From Naasia sp. (GTDB lineage: Bacteria > Actinomycetota > Actinomycetes > Actinomycetales > Microbacteriaceae), in the NCBI RefSeq assembly GCF_025465545.1, contig NZ_JAODMK010000022.1, forward strand, positions 62,001 to 126,000: a stretch of DNA of 64,000 nucleotides. Direction: 5' to 3'. Every line of letters begins with the position of its first letter. Positions within the stretch are counted from its first letter, which is position 1. The notes below the pieces were generated by a model. It saw nothing but the letters and a program-made list of their open reading frames with translations. It ran no database searches and had not been told where the DNA came from. Positions 43,379 through 51,741 of this stretch are shown one piece after another. Position numbers and translations under genes: made by a program.

Positions 43379-43392
43379 TGGGAGCGCTCTCC
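43379..43392 (+). promoter_or_regulatory. CebR-like operator upstream of beta-glucosidase
   Basis: TGGGAGCGCTCTCC matches 12 of 14 bases of the CebR operator, including the whole left arm and centre. It lies 85 bp before the GH1 gene, as for bglC in Streptomyces. Confidence 0.65.
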
Positions 43393-43476
43393 GGCACGCG
43401 TGCGGCGCCCGCTGGGAGGTGGCAGAGTTCGTAAGGCACGGCTCGGACGGCCGTCGGACGAGGGAGACCATCAGCC

Positions 43477-44898
43477 ATGACGAGCGGCAACCCCGACTAC
43501 CGGGACTCAGGACTCCGCTTCCCGGAGGGCTTTCTCTTCGGCTCGGCGACCGCGTCGTATCAGATCGAGGGGGCTGCGGCCGAGGACGGCCGGCTGCCGA
43601 GCATCTGGGACACCTTCTGCCGCACGCCCGGCAAGGTTCGCGGCGGGGACAACGGGGACGTGGCCGACGACCACTACCACCGCTTCGACCAGGACCTCGA
43701 CCTGCTCAAGGACCTCGGACTCGACACCTACCGGTTCTCGATCGCCTGGCCGCGCGTCCAGCCCACCGGCTCCGGCGAGGCGAACCAGGCCGGGCTCGAC
43801 TTCTACTCGCGCCTCGTCGACGGCATGCTCGAGCGGGGCATCACGCCGATCGCCACGCTGTACCACTGGGATCTCCCGCAGCCGCTCGAGGATGAGGGCG
43901 GCTGGCCGGCTCGGCACACCGCGGAGCGCTTCGCCGAGTACGCGGCGATCGTGGGGCGGCACCTCGGCGATCGGATCGGCACCTGGACGACGCTCAACGA
44001 GCCGTGGTGCTCGGCGTTCCTCGGCTATGGTGCTGGCGTGCACGCGCCCGGCCGGACGGACCCGCTCGCCGCGCTGCGGGCCGCGCACCATCTGAACCTG
44101 GCCCATGGGCTCGGGGTGCAGGCGCTCCGCTCCGTCGTGCCCCGTGACGCTCAGTACTCGGTCACCCTCAACTTCGCGGTGCTCCGCGGCGACGGCCCGG
44201 ACGGAGCGGATGCGGCGCGGCAGATCGACGCCGTCGCCAATCGGATCTTCACCGGCCCGATGCTCACCGGCGGCTACCCCGCGGACCTCCTCGCCGACAC
44301 GGCGTCGGTCACCGACTGGTCCTTCGTGCAGGACGGCGACCTGGTCGACATCGCGCAGCCGCTCGACGTGCTCGGGGTCAACTACTACAACACCGCGCTC
44401 GTGTCCCTGTGGGACGGCGTGGGGGAGAAGCAGATGGCGGACAACCACGGCGAGGCGGTGGCGTCCCCCTATCCCGGTGCCGATCGGGTGCAGTTCCTGC
44501 CCCAGCCGGGTCCGTACACCGCGATGGGCTGGAACATCGCGCCGGACGGGCTGGAGCAGCTTCTGCTCTCGCTGCGCGAGCAGTTCCCCGATCAGCCCCT
44601 GATGATCACCGAGAACGGCGCCGCCTTCGACGATGTGCTCGAAGACGGGCGGGTTGCCGATGCCGACCGGATCGACTACCTGCGCCGGCACTTCACTGCC
44701 GCGCACCGGGCGATGCGGCAGGGGGTCGACCTGCGCGGCTACCAGGTGTGGAGCCTCCTCGACAACTTCGAGTGGGCCTACGGCTACTCCAAGCGGTTCG
44801 GCATCGTGCACGTGGACTACGAGACGCTCGAGCGCACGCCGAAGGACAGCGCGCTCTGGTACTCGCAGCTGGCGACCAGTCACATGATCCCGGAGTGA
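43477..44898 (+). CDS. GH1 beta-glucosidase
   Basis: Cytoplasmic retaining glycosidase, 473 aa, no signal peptide. N-terminal [20 protein letters not shown]; acid/base Glu in [15 protein letters not shown]; nucleophile Glu in MITENGAAF; aglycone-site NYYNTALVS and [16 protein letters not shown]. It probably hydrolyses cellobiose and other beta-glucosides after import. The cebR-type operator upstream supports a cello-oligosaccharide role and a link with the importer at 8.1 kb. ATG 43477. Confidence 0.95.
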   Translation: MTSGNPDYRDSGLRFPEGFLFGSATASYQIEGAAAEDGRLPSIWDTFCRTPGKVRGGDNGDVADDHYHRFDQDLDLLKDLGLDTYRFSIAWPRVQPTGSGEANQAGLDFYSRLVDGMLERGITPIATLYHWDLPQPLEDEGGWPARHTAERFAEYAAIVGRHLGDRIGTWTTLNEPWCSAFLGYGAGVHAPGRTDPLAALRAAHHLNLAHGLGVQALRSVVPRDAQYSVTLNFAVLRGDGPDGADAARQIDAVANRIFTGPMLTGGYPADLLADTASVTDWSFVQDGDLVDIAQPLDVLGVNYYNTALVSLWDGVGEKQMADNHGEAVASPYPGADRVQFLPQPGPYTAMGWNIAPDGLEQLLLSLREQFPDQPLMITENGAAFDDVLEDGRVADADRIDYLRRHFTAAHRAMRQGVDLRGYQVWSLLDNFEWAYGYSKRFGIVHVDYETLERTPKDSALWYSQLATSHMIPE

Positions 44899-45009
44899 CT
44901 CGGGGCTGACGCCGCGAGCCCGTCAGGATCGCCTGCGCCGCGGCTAAGCTCGTGAGGCCCCGGTGCCACCGACGTCACCTTCGACCGCACCGAGCAGAAG
45001 ACGTACCGC

Positions 45010-46239
45010 GTGACCGCTGCCATCCATCCGGGCGACGCTCTGTCGCGTGCCCAACTCGTCCTCTTCGTGCTCGTGCTCGGCGCCCTCGTCGGGCTCGGGC
45101 CGTTCACCATCGACCTGTACCTGCCTGCCTTCCCGGTGCTCGCGCAGGATCTCGGCGTCTCCGACGCGGCGATCCAGCTGACCCTCACCGGGACGATGAT
45201 CGGCTTCGGACTCGGCCAGCTCGTCGTCGGCCCGCTGAGCGACCGCATCGGCCGGCGCAGGCCTCTGCTTGCGGCGACCTGCCTGCACCTGCTGGCCTGC
45301 ATAGCCGCGTCGGTGGCGCCCGATGTGACGGTCCTCGGGATCTTCCGGGTCCTCCAGGGCGTCGGCGCCGCCGGCGGTGGAGTGGTCGCCATGGCCATGG
45401 TGCGCGACCTGTTCAGCGGACGACCGCTCGTCCGGATGCTGTCCCGGCTCGCGCTCGTCACGATGCTCGCGCCGATCGTGGCTCCGCTGCTCGGCAGCCA
45501 ACTGCTCCGCATCCTCGACTGGCGGGGGCTCTTCCTCGCGCTCGCCGCGTACGGGATCGTGATGGTCGTCGTCGGCGCGCGTCTCCTGCCCGAGACCCTG
45601 CCGCCGGCGCGGACGATCGAGCCCGGTCACGGCACCACACTGCAGCGCTACCGCGTCATCTTCCGCGACCGAGTGTTCGTCGGCGTCGCGATTCTCGGCG
45701 GGATGCAGTTCGCGGGCCTCTTCTCCTACCTCTCCTCGTCGTCCTTCCTCTTTCAGGAGGTCTACGGGCTCTCGGGGCAGCAGTTCGGGCTGCTGTTCGC
45801 CATCAACTCCATCGGTGTCTTCGCCGGCAACCAGCTGACCGCCCGCCTGACGCGGCTGATCGGGCCGCAGTGGATCCTCGCCATGACGACGGCGGTGCAG
45901 TTTCTCGCGTCGATGTTGATCGTGCTCGCCGTGGTCGCCGGCTGGGGACTCGTCGGGGTGCTCGTGCCGTTGTTCCTCTTCATCCTGGCCTGCGGCTTCG
46001 GCTTCCCCTGTGTTCAGGTGCTGGCGCTGATCAACCACGGTCGGGAGGCCGGAACCGCGGCCTCCCTGCTCGGCGCCTGCAACTTCGGGGTCGCCGGGGC
46101 GATCTCACCGATCGTCGGGCTGCTCGGCATCGGCACCGCGATTCCGATGGGCGGGGTGATGGCCGTCACGGCCGCTATCGGTGCGGCGAGCCTGTGGCTC
46201 ATCGTCCGTCCCCGCACGGTGCCCGCCCTGACCGACTGA
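45010..46239 (+). CDS. Bcr/CflA-family MFS drug exporter
   Basis: Twelve-helix major facilitator, 409 aa. Bcr/CflA landmarks: FTIDLYLPAFPVLAQDLG in the first helix, GQLVVGPLSDRIGRRRP between helices 2 and 3, and VLQGVGAAGGGVVAMAMVRD in helix 4. The family exports bicyclomycin, sulfonamides and related drugs; physiological substrate unknown. GTG 45010 has no strong ribosome site; a TAAGCT -10-like box lies at 44944. Confidence 0.9.
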   Translation: MTAAIHPGDALSRAQLVLFVLVLGALVGLGPFTIDLYLPAFPVLAQDLGVSDAAIQLTLTGTMIGFGLGQLVVGPLSDRIGRRRPLLAATCLHLLACIAASVAPDVTVLGIFRVLQGVGAAGGGVVAMAMVRDLFSGRPLVRMLSRLALVTMLAPIVAPLLGSQLLRILDWRGLFLALAAYGIVMVVVGARLLPETLPPARTIEPGHGTTLQRYRVIFRDRVFVGVAILGGMQFAGLFSYLSSSSFLFQEVYGLSGQQFGLLFAINSIGVFAGNQLTARLTRLIGPQWILAMTTAVQFLASMLIVLAVVAGWGLVGVLVPLFLFILACGFGFPCVQVLALINHGREAGTAASLLGACNFGVAGAISPIVGLLGIGTAIPMGGVMAVTAAIGAASLWLIVRPRTVPALTD

Positions 46240-46267
46240 GCGGGACTGTGCATCCGAACCGCCGGCC

Positions 46268-47467
46268 CTAGGCAGGACTTCGCCCGGCGGCGCGAGCCGC
46301 GTCGCCTCGCCGCCGCACCGCGGCTTTGAATCCGGCACCGTCGGGGATGCGGGCCAGGAGCGGCCCGGCGATGACCGTCATCAGCACGTAGGCGGTGGCG
46401 AGCGGCGCGAGCTGGGGCTCGACGCCTGCCCCGACCGCGAGGCCGGCGATGACGATCGAGAACTCGCCGCGCGCGGTCAGGACGAGCCCCGTGCGCCACC
46501 GGCCGGGAATGCCCATCCCCACCCGCTTGGCCGCGAGATAGCCGCTCAGCACCTTCGTGCTCATCGTCACCACGGCCAGCAGCGCGGCGGGGAGGAGCAC
46601 CGGGACCATGTCCTGGGGGTCTGTGGAGAGTCCGAAGAAGACGAAGAAGATGGCCGCGAAGAGGTCGCGGAGCGGCGAGAGGAGCTGCTGCGCGTTGGCA
46701 GCGACCTGCCCGGAGAGGGCGATGCCCACGAGGAAGGCGCCGACGGCCGCTGACACGTTGACCTGCTCGGCCAGGCCCGCGATGAGGATGGTGAGGCCGA
46801 GCACGCCGAGCAGCAGCGACTCGGGATGGTTCGCCGCGAAGAGGCGCGAGATGACCCGGCCGTGCCGGAGCGCGAGGAAGAGGATGGTGAGCACCGCGGC
46901 CACCGCGACGACGAGGCTGGTGAGCCCCTGCAGCAGGCCGGCGCCGACGAGGAGGGCAGACAGCACCGGCAGGTAGAACGCCATCGCGAGGTCCTCGATC
47001 ACGAGGACGGACAGGACGGTCGGCGTCTCCCGGTTGCCGAGCCGGCCCAGGTCGCGGAGGAGCTTGGCGACGACTCCGGAGGACGAGACCCAGGTCACCC
47101 CGGCGAGGGCGACGGCGGCGATCGGACCCCAGCCGAGCAGCAGTGCGAACGCGGCGCCGGGGACCGCGTTGAGGGCGGCGTCGATGAGGCCGGCGCTGCG
47201 CGAGCGGCCCATGCTCGCGACGAGCTCGCCGGCGCTGTACTCGAGTCCGAGGATGACGAGGAGCAGGATCACGCCGATCTCACTGCCGGTCTCGAAGAAC
47301 TCCGTGCTGGCCGACAGGGGGAGCGCGCCGCCGTGGCCGAAGGCGAGCCCTGCGAGCAGGAACAGCGGGATCGCCGAGATCCCCACCCGGTTGGCGAGAC
47401 GGGCGAGCAGGCCGAGCGCGAGCAGGAGCGCGCCCACCTCGACGAGAAGGAGGGTGGACTCGCTCAC
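46268..47467 (-). CDS. khtU: Monovalent cation:proton antiporter, CPA2/KhtU-like
   Basis: Integral membrane antiporter, 399 aa, with about 12 hydrophobic segments and the CPA2 core (LLLVILGLEYSAGELV, VTWVSSSGVVAKLLRDLG, VSAAVGAFLVGIALSG). There is no C-terminal RCK domain; instead a separate regulatory subunit is encoded just upstream, 5 bp away. This is the KhtTU arrangement: K+ efflux coupled to H+ uptake, activated in Bacillus by high pH or low c-di-AMP. It probably protects against alkali or osmotic change. Confidence 0.9.
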   Translation of the reverse strand: MSESTLLLVEVGALLLALGLLARLANRVGISAIPLFLLAGLAFGHGGALPLSASTEFFETGSEIGVILLLVILGLEYSAGELVASMGRSRSAGLIDAALNAVPGAAFALLLGWGPIAAVALAGVTWVSSSGVVAKLLRDLGRLGNRETPTVLSVLVIEDLAMAFYLPVLSALLVGAGLLQGLTSLVVAVAAVLTILFLALRHGRVISRLFAANHPESLLLGVLGLTILIAGLAEQVNVSAAVGAFLVGIALSGQVAANAQQLLSPLRDLFAAIFFVFFGLSTDPQDMVPVLLPAALLAVVTMSTKVLSGYLAAKRVGMGIPGRWRTGLVLTARGEFSIVIAGLAVGAGVEPQLAPLATAYVLMTVIAGPLLARIPDGAGFKAAVRRRGDAARAAGRSPA

Positions 47468-47472
47468 GAGGG

Positions 47473-47967
47473 TCAGCCGGCGCCGTGCGTGAGGAGCTGG
47501 GCGAGCTTGTCGATGCCCTGCCGCGTGCCGACGGCCACGACGGTGTCGCCCGCCTCGAGCGGGGTGGCCGGGGTGGGGGAGGGGATGATCTCGGCACCGC
47601 GCACGATGGCCACGATCGACGTGCTGGTGCGCGTGCGGGCTTTGGTGTCGCCGAGCACGCCCCCGGCGTAGGGCGACCCGGCGGGCAGCACCAGCTGCTC
47701 GGTGAACAGTCCGGCGGCCTGCTCCCGGATGCCGGTGAGCTGACTGAGCAGCACCGACGCGCCGAGCACGGTCGCCAGGGCGCCGGCCTCGTCGTCGGTG
47801 AGCGTCACGGAGTCGCTGGCCGCATCGGGGTCGTCGATGTCGAAGAGCGACAGCTCGCGCTCGCCGCCGCGGTGGGTCACCACTCCGATGCGGCGCCCGC
47901 TCGCGGTCAGCACGTCGTGCCGCGAACCGATGCCCGGGAGGTCGACCTTCTCGATGTGAACGCTCAC
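47473..47967 (-). CDS. khtT: Antiporter regulatory subunit with TrkA-C (RCK_C) domain
   Basis: Soluble protein, 164 aa, with an N-terminal KhtT-type domain (MSVHIEKVDLPGIGSRHDV, followed by RIGVVTHRGGERELSLFD) and a C-terminal RCK_C domain (STSIVAIVRGAEIIPSPTPA, GDTVVAVGTRQGIDKL). In KhtT the RCK_C domain binds c-di-AMP and inhibits the antiporter. The GTG start at 47967 begins the operon. Confidence 0.9.
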   Translation of the reverse strand: MSVHIEKVDLPGIGSRHDVLTASGRRIGVVTHRGGERELSLFDIDDPDAASDSVTLTDDEAGALATVLGASVLLSQLTGIREQAAGLFTEQLVLPAGSPYAGGVLGDTKARTRTSTSIVAIVRGAEIIPSPTPATPLEAGDTVVAVGTRQGIDKLAQLLTHGAG

Positions 47968-48018
47968 GTCGTCGACGGTATCAGTGCCCCCGGCCGCCGA
48001 AGGGCGCCGGCGTCGCGG

Positions 48019-48999
48019 CTACGGTCGAGGCCGCTCGACGCCGGCGCTCGCGTAGATCGCGTCGATCGCCCGCATGTTGGCGATGGAGTCCTGCCCCTCG
48101 GTGGGCAGCCGCTCGCCGCTCGCGAGTCCGGCGACGACCGCCGAAAGCTGATGGTCGTAGGTCTCCGCGCCCGCCACCGTGCGGAATCGGGTGACGCCGT
48201 CGATCTCCTCCTGGATGCTGTGCCCCCGAGAGGGGAACACCATCCCGTCCACGGTGAGCCGTCCTCGGGTTCCCTCGAGGACCAGCCGCTGGACCAGTGG
48301 GCCGGCCATGCTCGCGGACAGGCTTCCCGTCACTCCCGACGGGAAGGAGACGGACGCGCGGATGCTCTGATCTGCGCCGAGCGAGTTCAGCCTCGCCTCT
48401 GCCTCGGTCACCTCCGGCTCCTCGCCGGTGAAGGCCCGCAGCCAGTGCAGCGGGTAGCAGCCGAGATCCATCAGTGCGCCGCCACCGAGGGCGGGCACCG
48501 AGCGGATCGCTTCGGGGCCGAACGGGATGTCGACCTCGAACGTGCCCCTGACCGAGACGATCTCGCCGATGCGGCCGGAGGTGCGGTACGCGGCGACATC
48601 GCCCCAGAGGGGGTGGTAGCGGTCGTGGAAAGCCTCGATGAGGCGCCGGCCCGTGCGATCGGCTGCCGCCACCATCTCGGCGGCTTGCTCCGCGTCCATC
48701 GCGAACGGCTTCTCGCAGAGCACGTCCTTGCCCGCCTCGAGGGCCGCGATCGACCACTCGGCGTGCGCCGAGGGAGGAAGCGCGTTGTAGACGAGGTCCA
48801 CGTCGGGGTCGGCCAGCAGAGCCTCGTACCCCACGTGGCTGCGGGGGATGTCGTGCGCCTCGGCGTACGCCGCCGCCGCATCAGCGCGGCGCGAGGCGAC
48901 CGCCACGATCTCGACGTCGCCATCGCGGCGGCGCACCGGGTCGATCAGCGCTTTCGGGGCGATGTCCGCCGCTCCCAGGATCCCCACTCGCAGAGTCAT
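48019..48999 (-). CDS. Gfo/Idh/MocA-family oxidoreductase
   Basis: NAD(P)-dependent dehydrogenase, 326 aa. LRVGILGAADIAPKAL is the Rossmann start; DVLCEKPFA holds the EKP motif; GGGALMDLGCYPLHWLRAFTG replaces the catalytic His position of DxGxH with Tyr, suggesting an altered chemistry. It resembles dimeric dihydrodiol dehydrogenase/xylose dehydrogenase-like members. It stands alone, so the substrate cannot be inferred. It is not next to the GH38 regulon and has no shared operator in the bases upstream. Confidence 0.87.
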   Translation of the reverse strand: MTLRVGILGAADIAPKALIDPVRRRDGDVEIVAVASRRADAAAAYAEAHDIPRSHVGYEALLADPDVDLVYNALPPSAHAEWSIAALEAGKDVLCEKPFAMDAEQAAEMVAAADRTGRRLIEAFHDRYHPLWGDVAAYRTSGRIGEIVSVRGTFEVDIPFGPEAIRSVPALGGGALMDLGCYPLHWLRAFTGEEPEVTEAEARLNSLGADQSIRASVSFPSGVTGSLSASMAGPLVQRLVLEGTRGRLTVDGMVFPSRGHSIQEEIDGVTRFRTVAGAETYDHQLSAVVAGLASGERLPTEGQDSIANMRAIDAIYASAGVERPRP

Positions 49000-49119
49000 C
49001 GTCGTCCCCTTCAGAAATCGGTTGCTCGAAGCCTAGGGCTGGGACGCAGCCTGGGCGGCAGTGCTCAACGGTTCTGGTGACCGGACTTGGGCGGCGTCAC
49101 CTGCTGAGCCGCTCCACAC

Positions 49120-49740
49120 CTAGACGAGCTCGTTGAGCGCGAGGAACACGGGCACGGCGAGAGATGCGCTGAGGCACGCCAGGATCGTCGCATAGGACGC
49201 GGGATGGCGCTCGTGCCACATCAGGTTGCGTCGATAACGGTCGCGGAACTCGGCGGCCGTGATCGGAGGGCCGGCATTGCGCACCGGGAGACCGAGGACG
49301 CGCTCGAGACGTGGAAGGTCATCGGGATGCCAGTACTGGCCGCGCATGCGGATGCGGGTGCGGCCCGAGCGGTCCAGCACGAAGAGCTGGCGGTGGAAGC
49401 CGGAAGAGTCGTCGGCCAGCAGCCTCACGACGAGAATGGAGTGCAGCTCCGCGAGCGGCACGTGGACGCCGGGCAGGAAGTAGCCGCGGTCGAGAACCGT
49501 GGTGGCACGAACCTCGATCACGGTGTGCCTCATGCGGATGGCCGTGAGCGTGACGATCACCGCCGTCACCGGCAGCACGGCGAGCACGCTCGGCCAGCGG
49601 CCCGTGGGGATCGAGAGCGCGAGCAGGGCGAGGAAAGGAGGCAGCACGGAGAGTGTGCCGATGATCGCGACCGATTTCGCGAAGGCTCCGAGGCGCGGGT
49701 GGAGCACGAGCGCGGGGCGCTCCGATGCGGGCACGCCCAT
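49120..49740 (-). CDS. Membrane protein with PH-like domain, unknown function
   Basis: 206 aa, no family recognised with confidence. Two adjacent hydrophobic helices (about residues 25-70) are followed by a soluble part with beta-rich PH-like character (TVIEVRATTVLDRGYFLPG, RTRIRMRGQYW). A final hydrophobic helix closes the protein. ATG 49740 follows GGGAGGGCGA, a strong ribosome site, and is preferred to a start 8 codons earlier. It is divergent from the next gene. Confidence 0.7.
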   Translation of the reverse strand: MGVPASERPALVLHPRLGAFAKSVAIIGTLSVLPPFLALLALSIPTGRWPSVLAVLPVTAVIVTLTAIRMRHTVIEVRATTVLDRGYFLPGVHVPLAELHSILVVRLLADDSSGFHRQLFVLDRSGRTRIRMRGQYWHPDDLPRLERVLGLPVRNAGPPITAAEFRDRYRRNLMWHERHPASYATILACLSASLAVPVFLALNELV

Positions 49741-49876
49741 TCGCCCTCCCGAGGTCGATCCCAAGGTAGGGAAGGCGAAGTCCTGCGTGCAGCCCCAGTT
49801 GGGGGCGCCCTATCCCCCTGTCGACGCTCCCGCAAGCCTCTGCCCTTGTCTTCGCGGGACGGGCCATGATGAGCGC

Positions 49877-50539
49877 GTGAAGCGCTTCTTCGTCCTGCAT
49901 GGACTCTTCTGGGCCAACGCCTTCCTCTTCGTCGTGTTCTTCATCGGGATGGTCATCACCGGGGCGGCCTCCTATTCGGCCGACCAGGTGGAGCACGGTC
50001 AGCCGCCGGTCAGCGTGACCGAGTACCTCGGCACGGGCGACTTCATGGAGGCGACCTTCGAGAACTGGGAGAGCGAGTTCCTGCAGATGGGCTCCTACGT
50101 GGTGCTCACGGTCTTCCTCTTCCAGAAGGGCTCGTCGGAGTCGAAGACCCCGGGGCAGAAGAACCCGCAGGACGAGGACCCGCGCAACGCCAAGAAGACG
50201 ACAGCGACTCCGTGGCCGGTGCGGAAGGGCGGATTCGTGCTGGTCCTCTACGAGAACTCGCTGCTGATCCTGTTCGCCGTGCTCTTCCTCGCCTCCGTCG
50301 CCCTGCACGCCGTCGGCGGCGCCGCCGCGTACAGCGAGGATCAGGCATCCCATGGCCAGCCGGGGGTCACGCCGCTCGAGTTCCTCGGCACGCCGGAGTT
50401 CTGGTTCCAGTCCTTTCAGAACTGGCAGAGCGAGTTCATGGTGGTTGCCGTGATCGTCCTCGCGACGGTCTACCTCCGCCAGCGCGGATCGAGCCAATCG
50501 AAGCCGGTCGCCGTCCCGCACACCGAGACGGGCACCTGA
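49877..50539 (+). CDS. DUF6766-family membrane protein with internal duplication
   Basis: 220 aa. Two similar halves: each has a hydrophobic helix, an extracytoplasmic SYSADQVEHGQPP or AYSEDQASHGQPG stretch, then a motif ENWESEFLQ or QNWQSEFMV, a second helix and a GSSESK/GSSQSK loop. This is the DUF6766 pattern, function unknown. The GTG at 49877 gives a start directly at the first helix. Four membrane helices are expected. Confidence 0.8.
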   Translation: MKRFFVLHGLFWANAFLFVVFFIGMVITGAASYSADQVEHGQPPVSVTEYLGTGDFMEATFENWESEFLQMGSYVVLTVFLFQKGSSESKTPGQKNPQDEDPRNAKKTTATPWPVRKGGFVLVLYENSLLILFAVLFLASVALHAVGGAAAYSEDQASHGQPGVTPLEFLGTPEFWFQSFQNWQSEFMVVAVIVLATVYLRQRGSSQSKPVAVPHTETGT

Positions 50540-50590
50540 GCCTCGGCTCGCGCTCATCCCGCCACGAGAGCGCCCTGGCAGACTTGTCGG

Positions 50591-50689
50591 ATGGACGAGC
50601 TGCCGAGCGGCGTGCTGCGGCACCCCGCCACGCTGCGCATCGCGAGGATCGTGGCCGCAGGCCGCCGCTCGACTGCGGCGGGAGCATGA
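50591..50689 (+). CDS. 32-codon ORF coupled to cation efflux gene
   Basis: MDELPSGVLRHPATLRIARI begins a 32-residue frame that ends in a TGA overlapping the ATG of the cation diffusion facilitator (ATGA at 50686). No family recognised. It is either a coupling leader or the remnant of a small regulator. Stop and start overlap, good codon use and a plausible start favour translation. Confidence 0.45.
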   Translation: MDELPSGVLRHPATLRIARIVAAGRRSTAAGA

Positions 50690-51729
50690 CAGGGGCGGGC
50701 GGGCGCCTGCACTCGCCCGGTCACGAGCACGAGCACGAGCACGGTCACGAGCACGACCACGAGCACGGTCACGAGCACGACCATCACCACGCCCATCCGT
50801 CGGGAGTGCGCGGGTTCCTGCACGAGCTGTTCGTGCCGCACACCCACGACGCTGCCGACGCGGTCGACGACGCTCTTGAGGCGAGCAGGCAGGGCGTCCG
50901 CGCGGTCAAGGTGAGCCTGTGGCTGCTCCTCGCGACCACCGTCCTGCAGTTCGCCGTCGTGCTGGCGAGCGGGTCGGTTGCCCTCCTCGCCGACACCATC
51001 CACAACTTCTCGGACGCACTGACGGCGGTGCCCCTCTGGGTCGCCTTCAATCTCGCCCGCCGGCCGCCGAGCCGCCGCTACACGTACGGCTACGGCCGGG
51101 CCGAAGACCTCGCCGGCCTGTTCATCGTCGCCGTCGTCGCCCTGTCGGCGGTGCTCGCGGCCTGGCAGTCCGTCGACCGCCTGCTGCATCCGCACGACGT
51201 GCAGAACCTCTGGTGGGTGCTCGCCGCCGGCCTGATCGGGTTCGCCGGCAACGAGACGGTGGCCGGATACCGGATCCGCATCGGCCGGCGCATCGGCTCC
51301 GCCGCGCTCGTCGCCGACGGCGTGCATGCCCGCACCGACGGGTTCACCTCGCTCGCCGTCGTGGCCGGAGCGGTCGGGGTGATGCTCGGCTTCCCGCTTG
51401 CTGACCCGATCATCGGACTCCTCATCTCCGTCGCGATCCTCGTGCTCCTCGGGGGAACGGTGAAGAGCATCGGCCGCCGCCTCATGGACGCCATCGACCC
51501 GGATCTCCTGGAGCGCGCCGAGTCCGCCCTCGCCGCCGCCCCGGGAGTCGAGGCCGTGCTGGGGGTCCGCCTCCGCTGGGTCGGGCATCGGCTGCAGGGT
51601 GCGGCGATCGTCCGGGTGGCCGACCGCCCGTTGTCCGAGGTGCAGCTCGTGACCGCCGAAGCGGAGCGGCGCGTCCGCTCGGCCGTCCCGCAGCTGGACG
51701 ATCTGCCGGTCAGGGCCGTCACCGAGTAG
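50686..51729 (+). CDS. Cation diffusion facilitator with long His-rich N-terminus
   Basis: Metal/proton antiporter of the CDF family, 347 aa, probably exporting Zn2+, Co2+ or Cd2+. Residues about 8-45 are almost all His, Glu, Gly and Asp in HEHEHGHEHD repeats and may buffer metal. Six helices follow. The transport-site ALLADTIHNFSDAL holds the D-x3-H-D-x3-D arrangement (H and D in TIHNFSD), and the second site is ALVADGVHARTDGFTSLAVV. The C-terminal cytoplasmic metal domain spans about residues 260-347. The gene is coupled to the 32-codon ORF and converges on the CHAP-protein gene. Confidence 0.93.
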   Translation: MTGAGGRLHSPGHEHEHEHGHEHDHEHGHEHDHHHAHPSGVRGFLHELFVPHTHDAADAVDDALEASRQGVRAVKVSLWLLLATTVLQFAVVLASGSVALLADTIHNFSDALTAVPLWVAFNLARRPPSRRYTYGYGRAEDLAGLFIVAVVALSAVLAAWQSVDRLLHPHDVQNLWWVLAAGLIGFAGNETVAGYRIRIGRRIGSAALVADGVHARTDGFTSLAVVAGAVGVMLGFPLADPIIGLLISVAILVLLGGTVKSIGRRLMDAIDPDLLERAESALAAAPGVEAVLGVRLRWVGHRLQGAAIVRVADRPLSEVQLVTAEAERRVRSAVPQLDDLPVRAVTE

Positions 51730-51741
51730 CCGCGGGCCAGG

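Noticed and set aside
50710-50800. GAGCACGAGCACG-type tandem repeat as CRISPR or regulatory repeat
   Set aside because: It encodes the His-rich tail of the CDF exporter in frame; units are short and without spacers.
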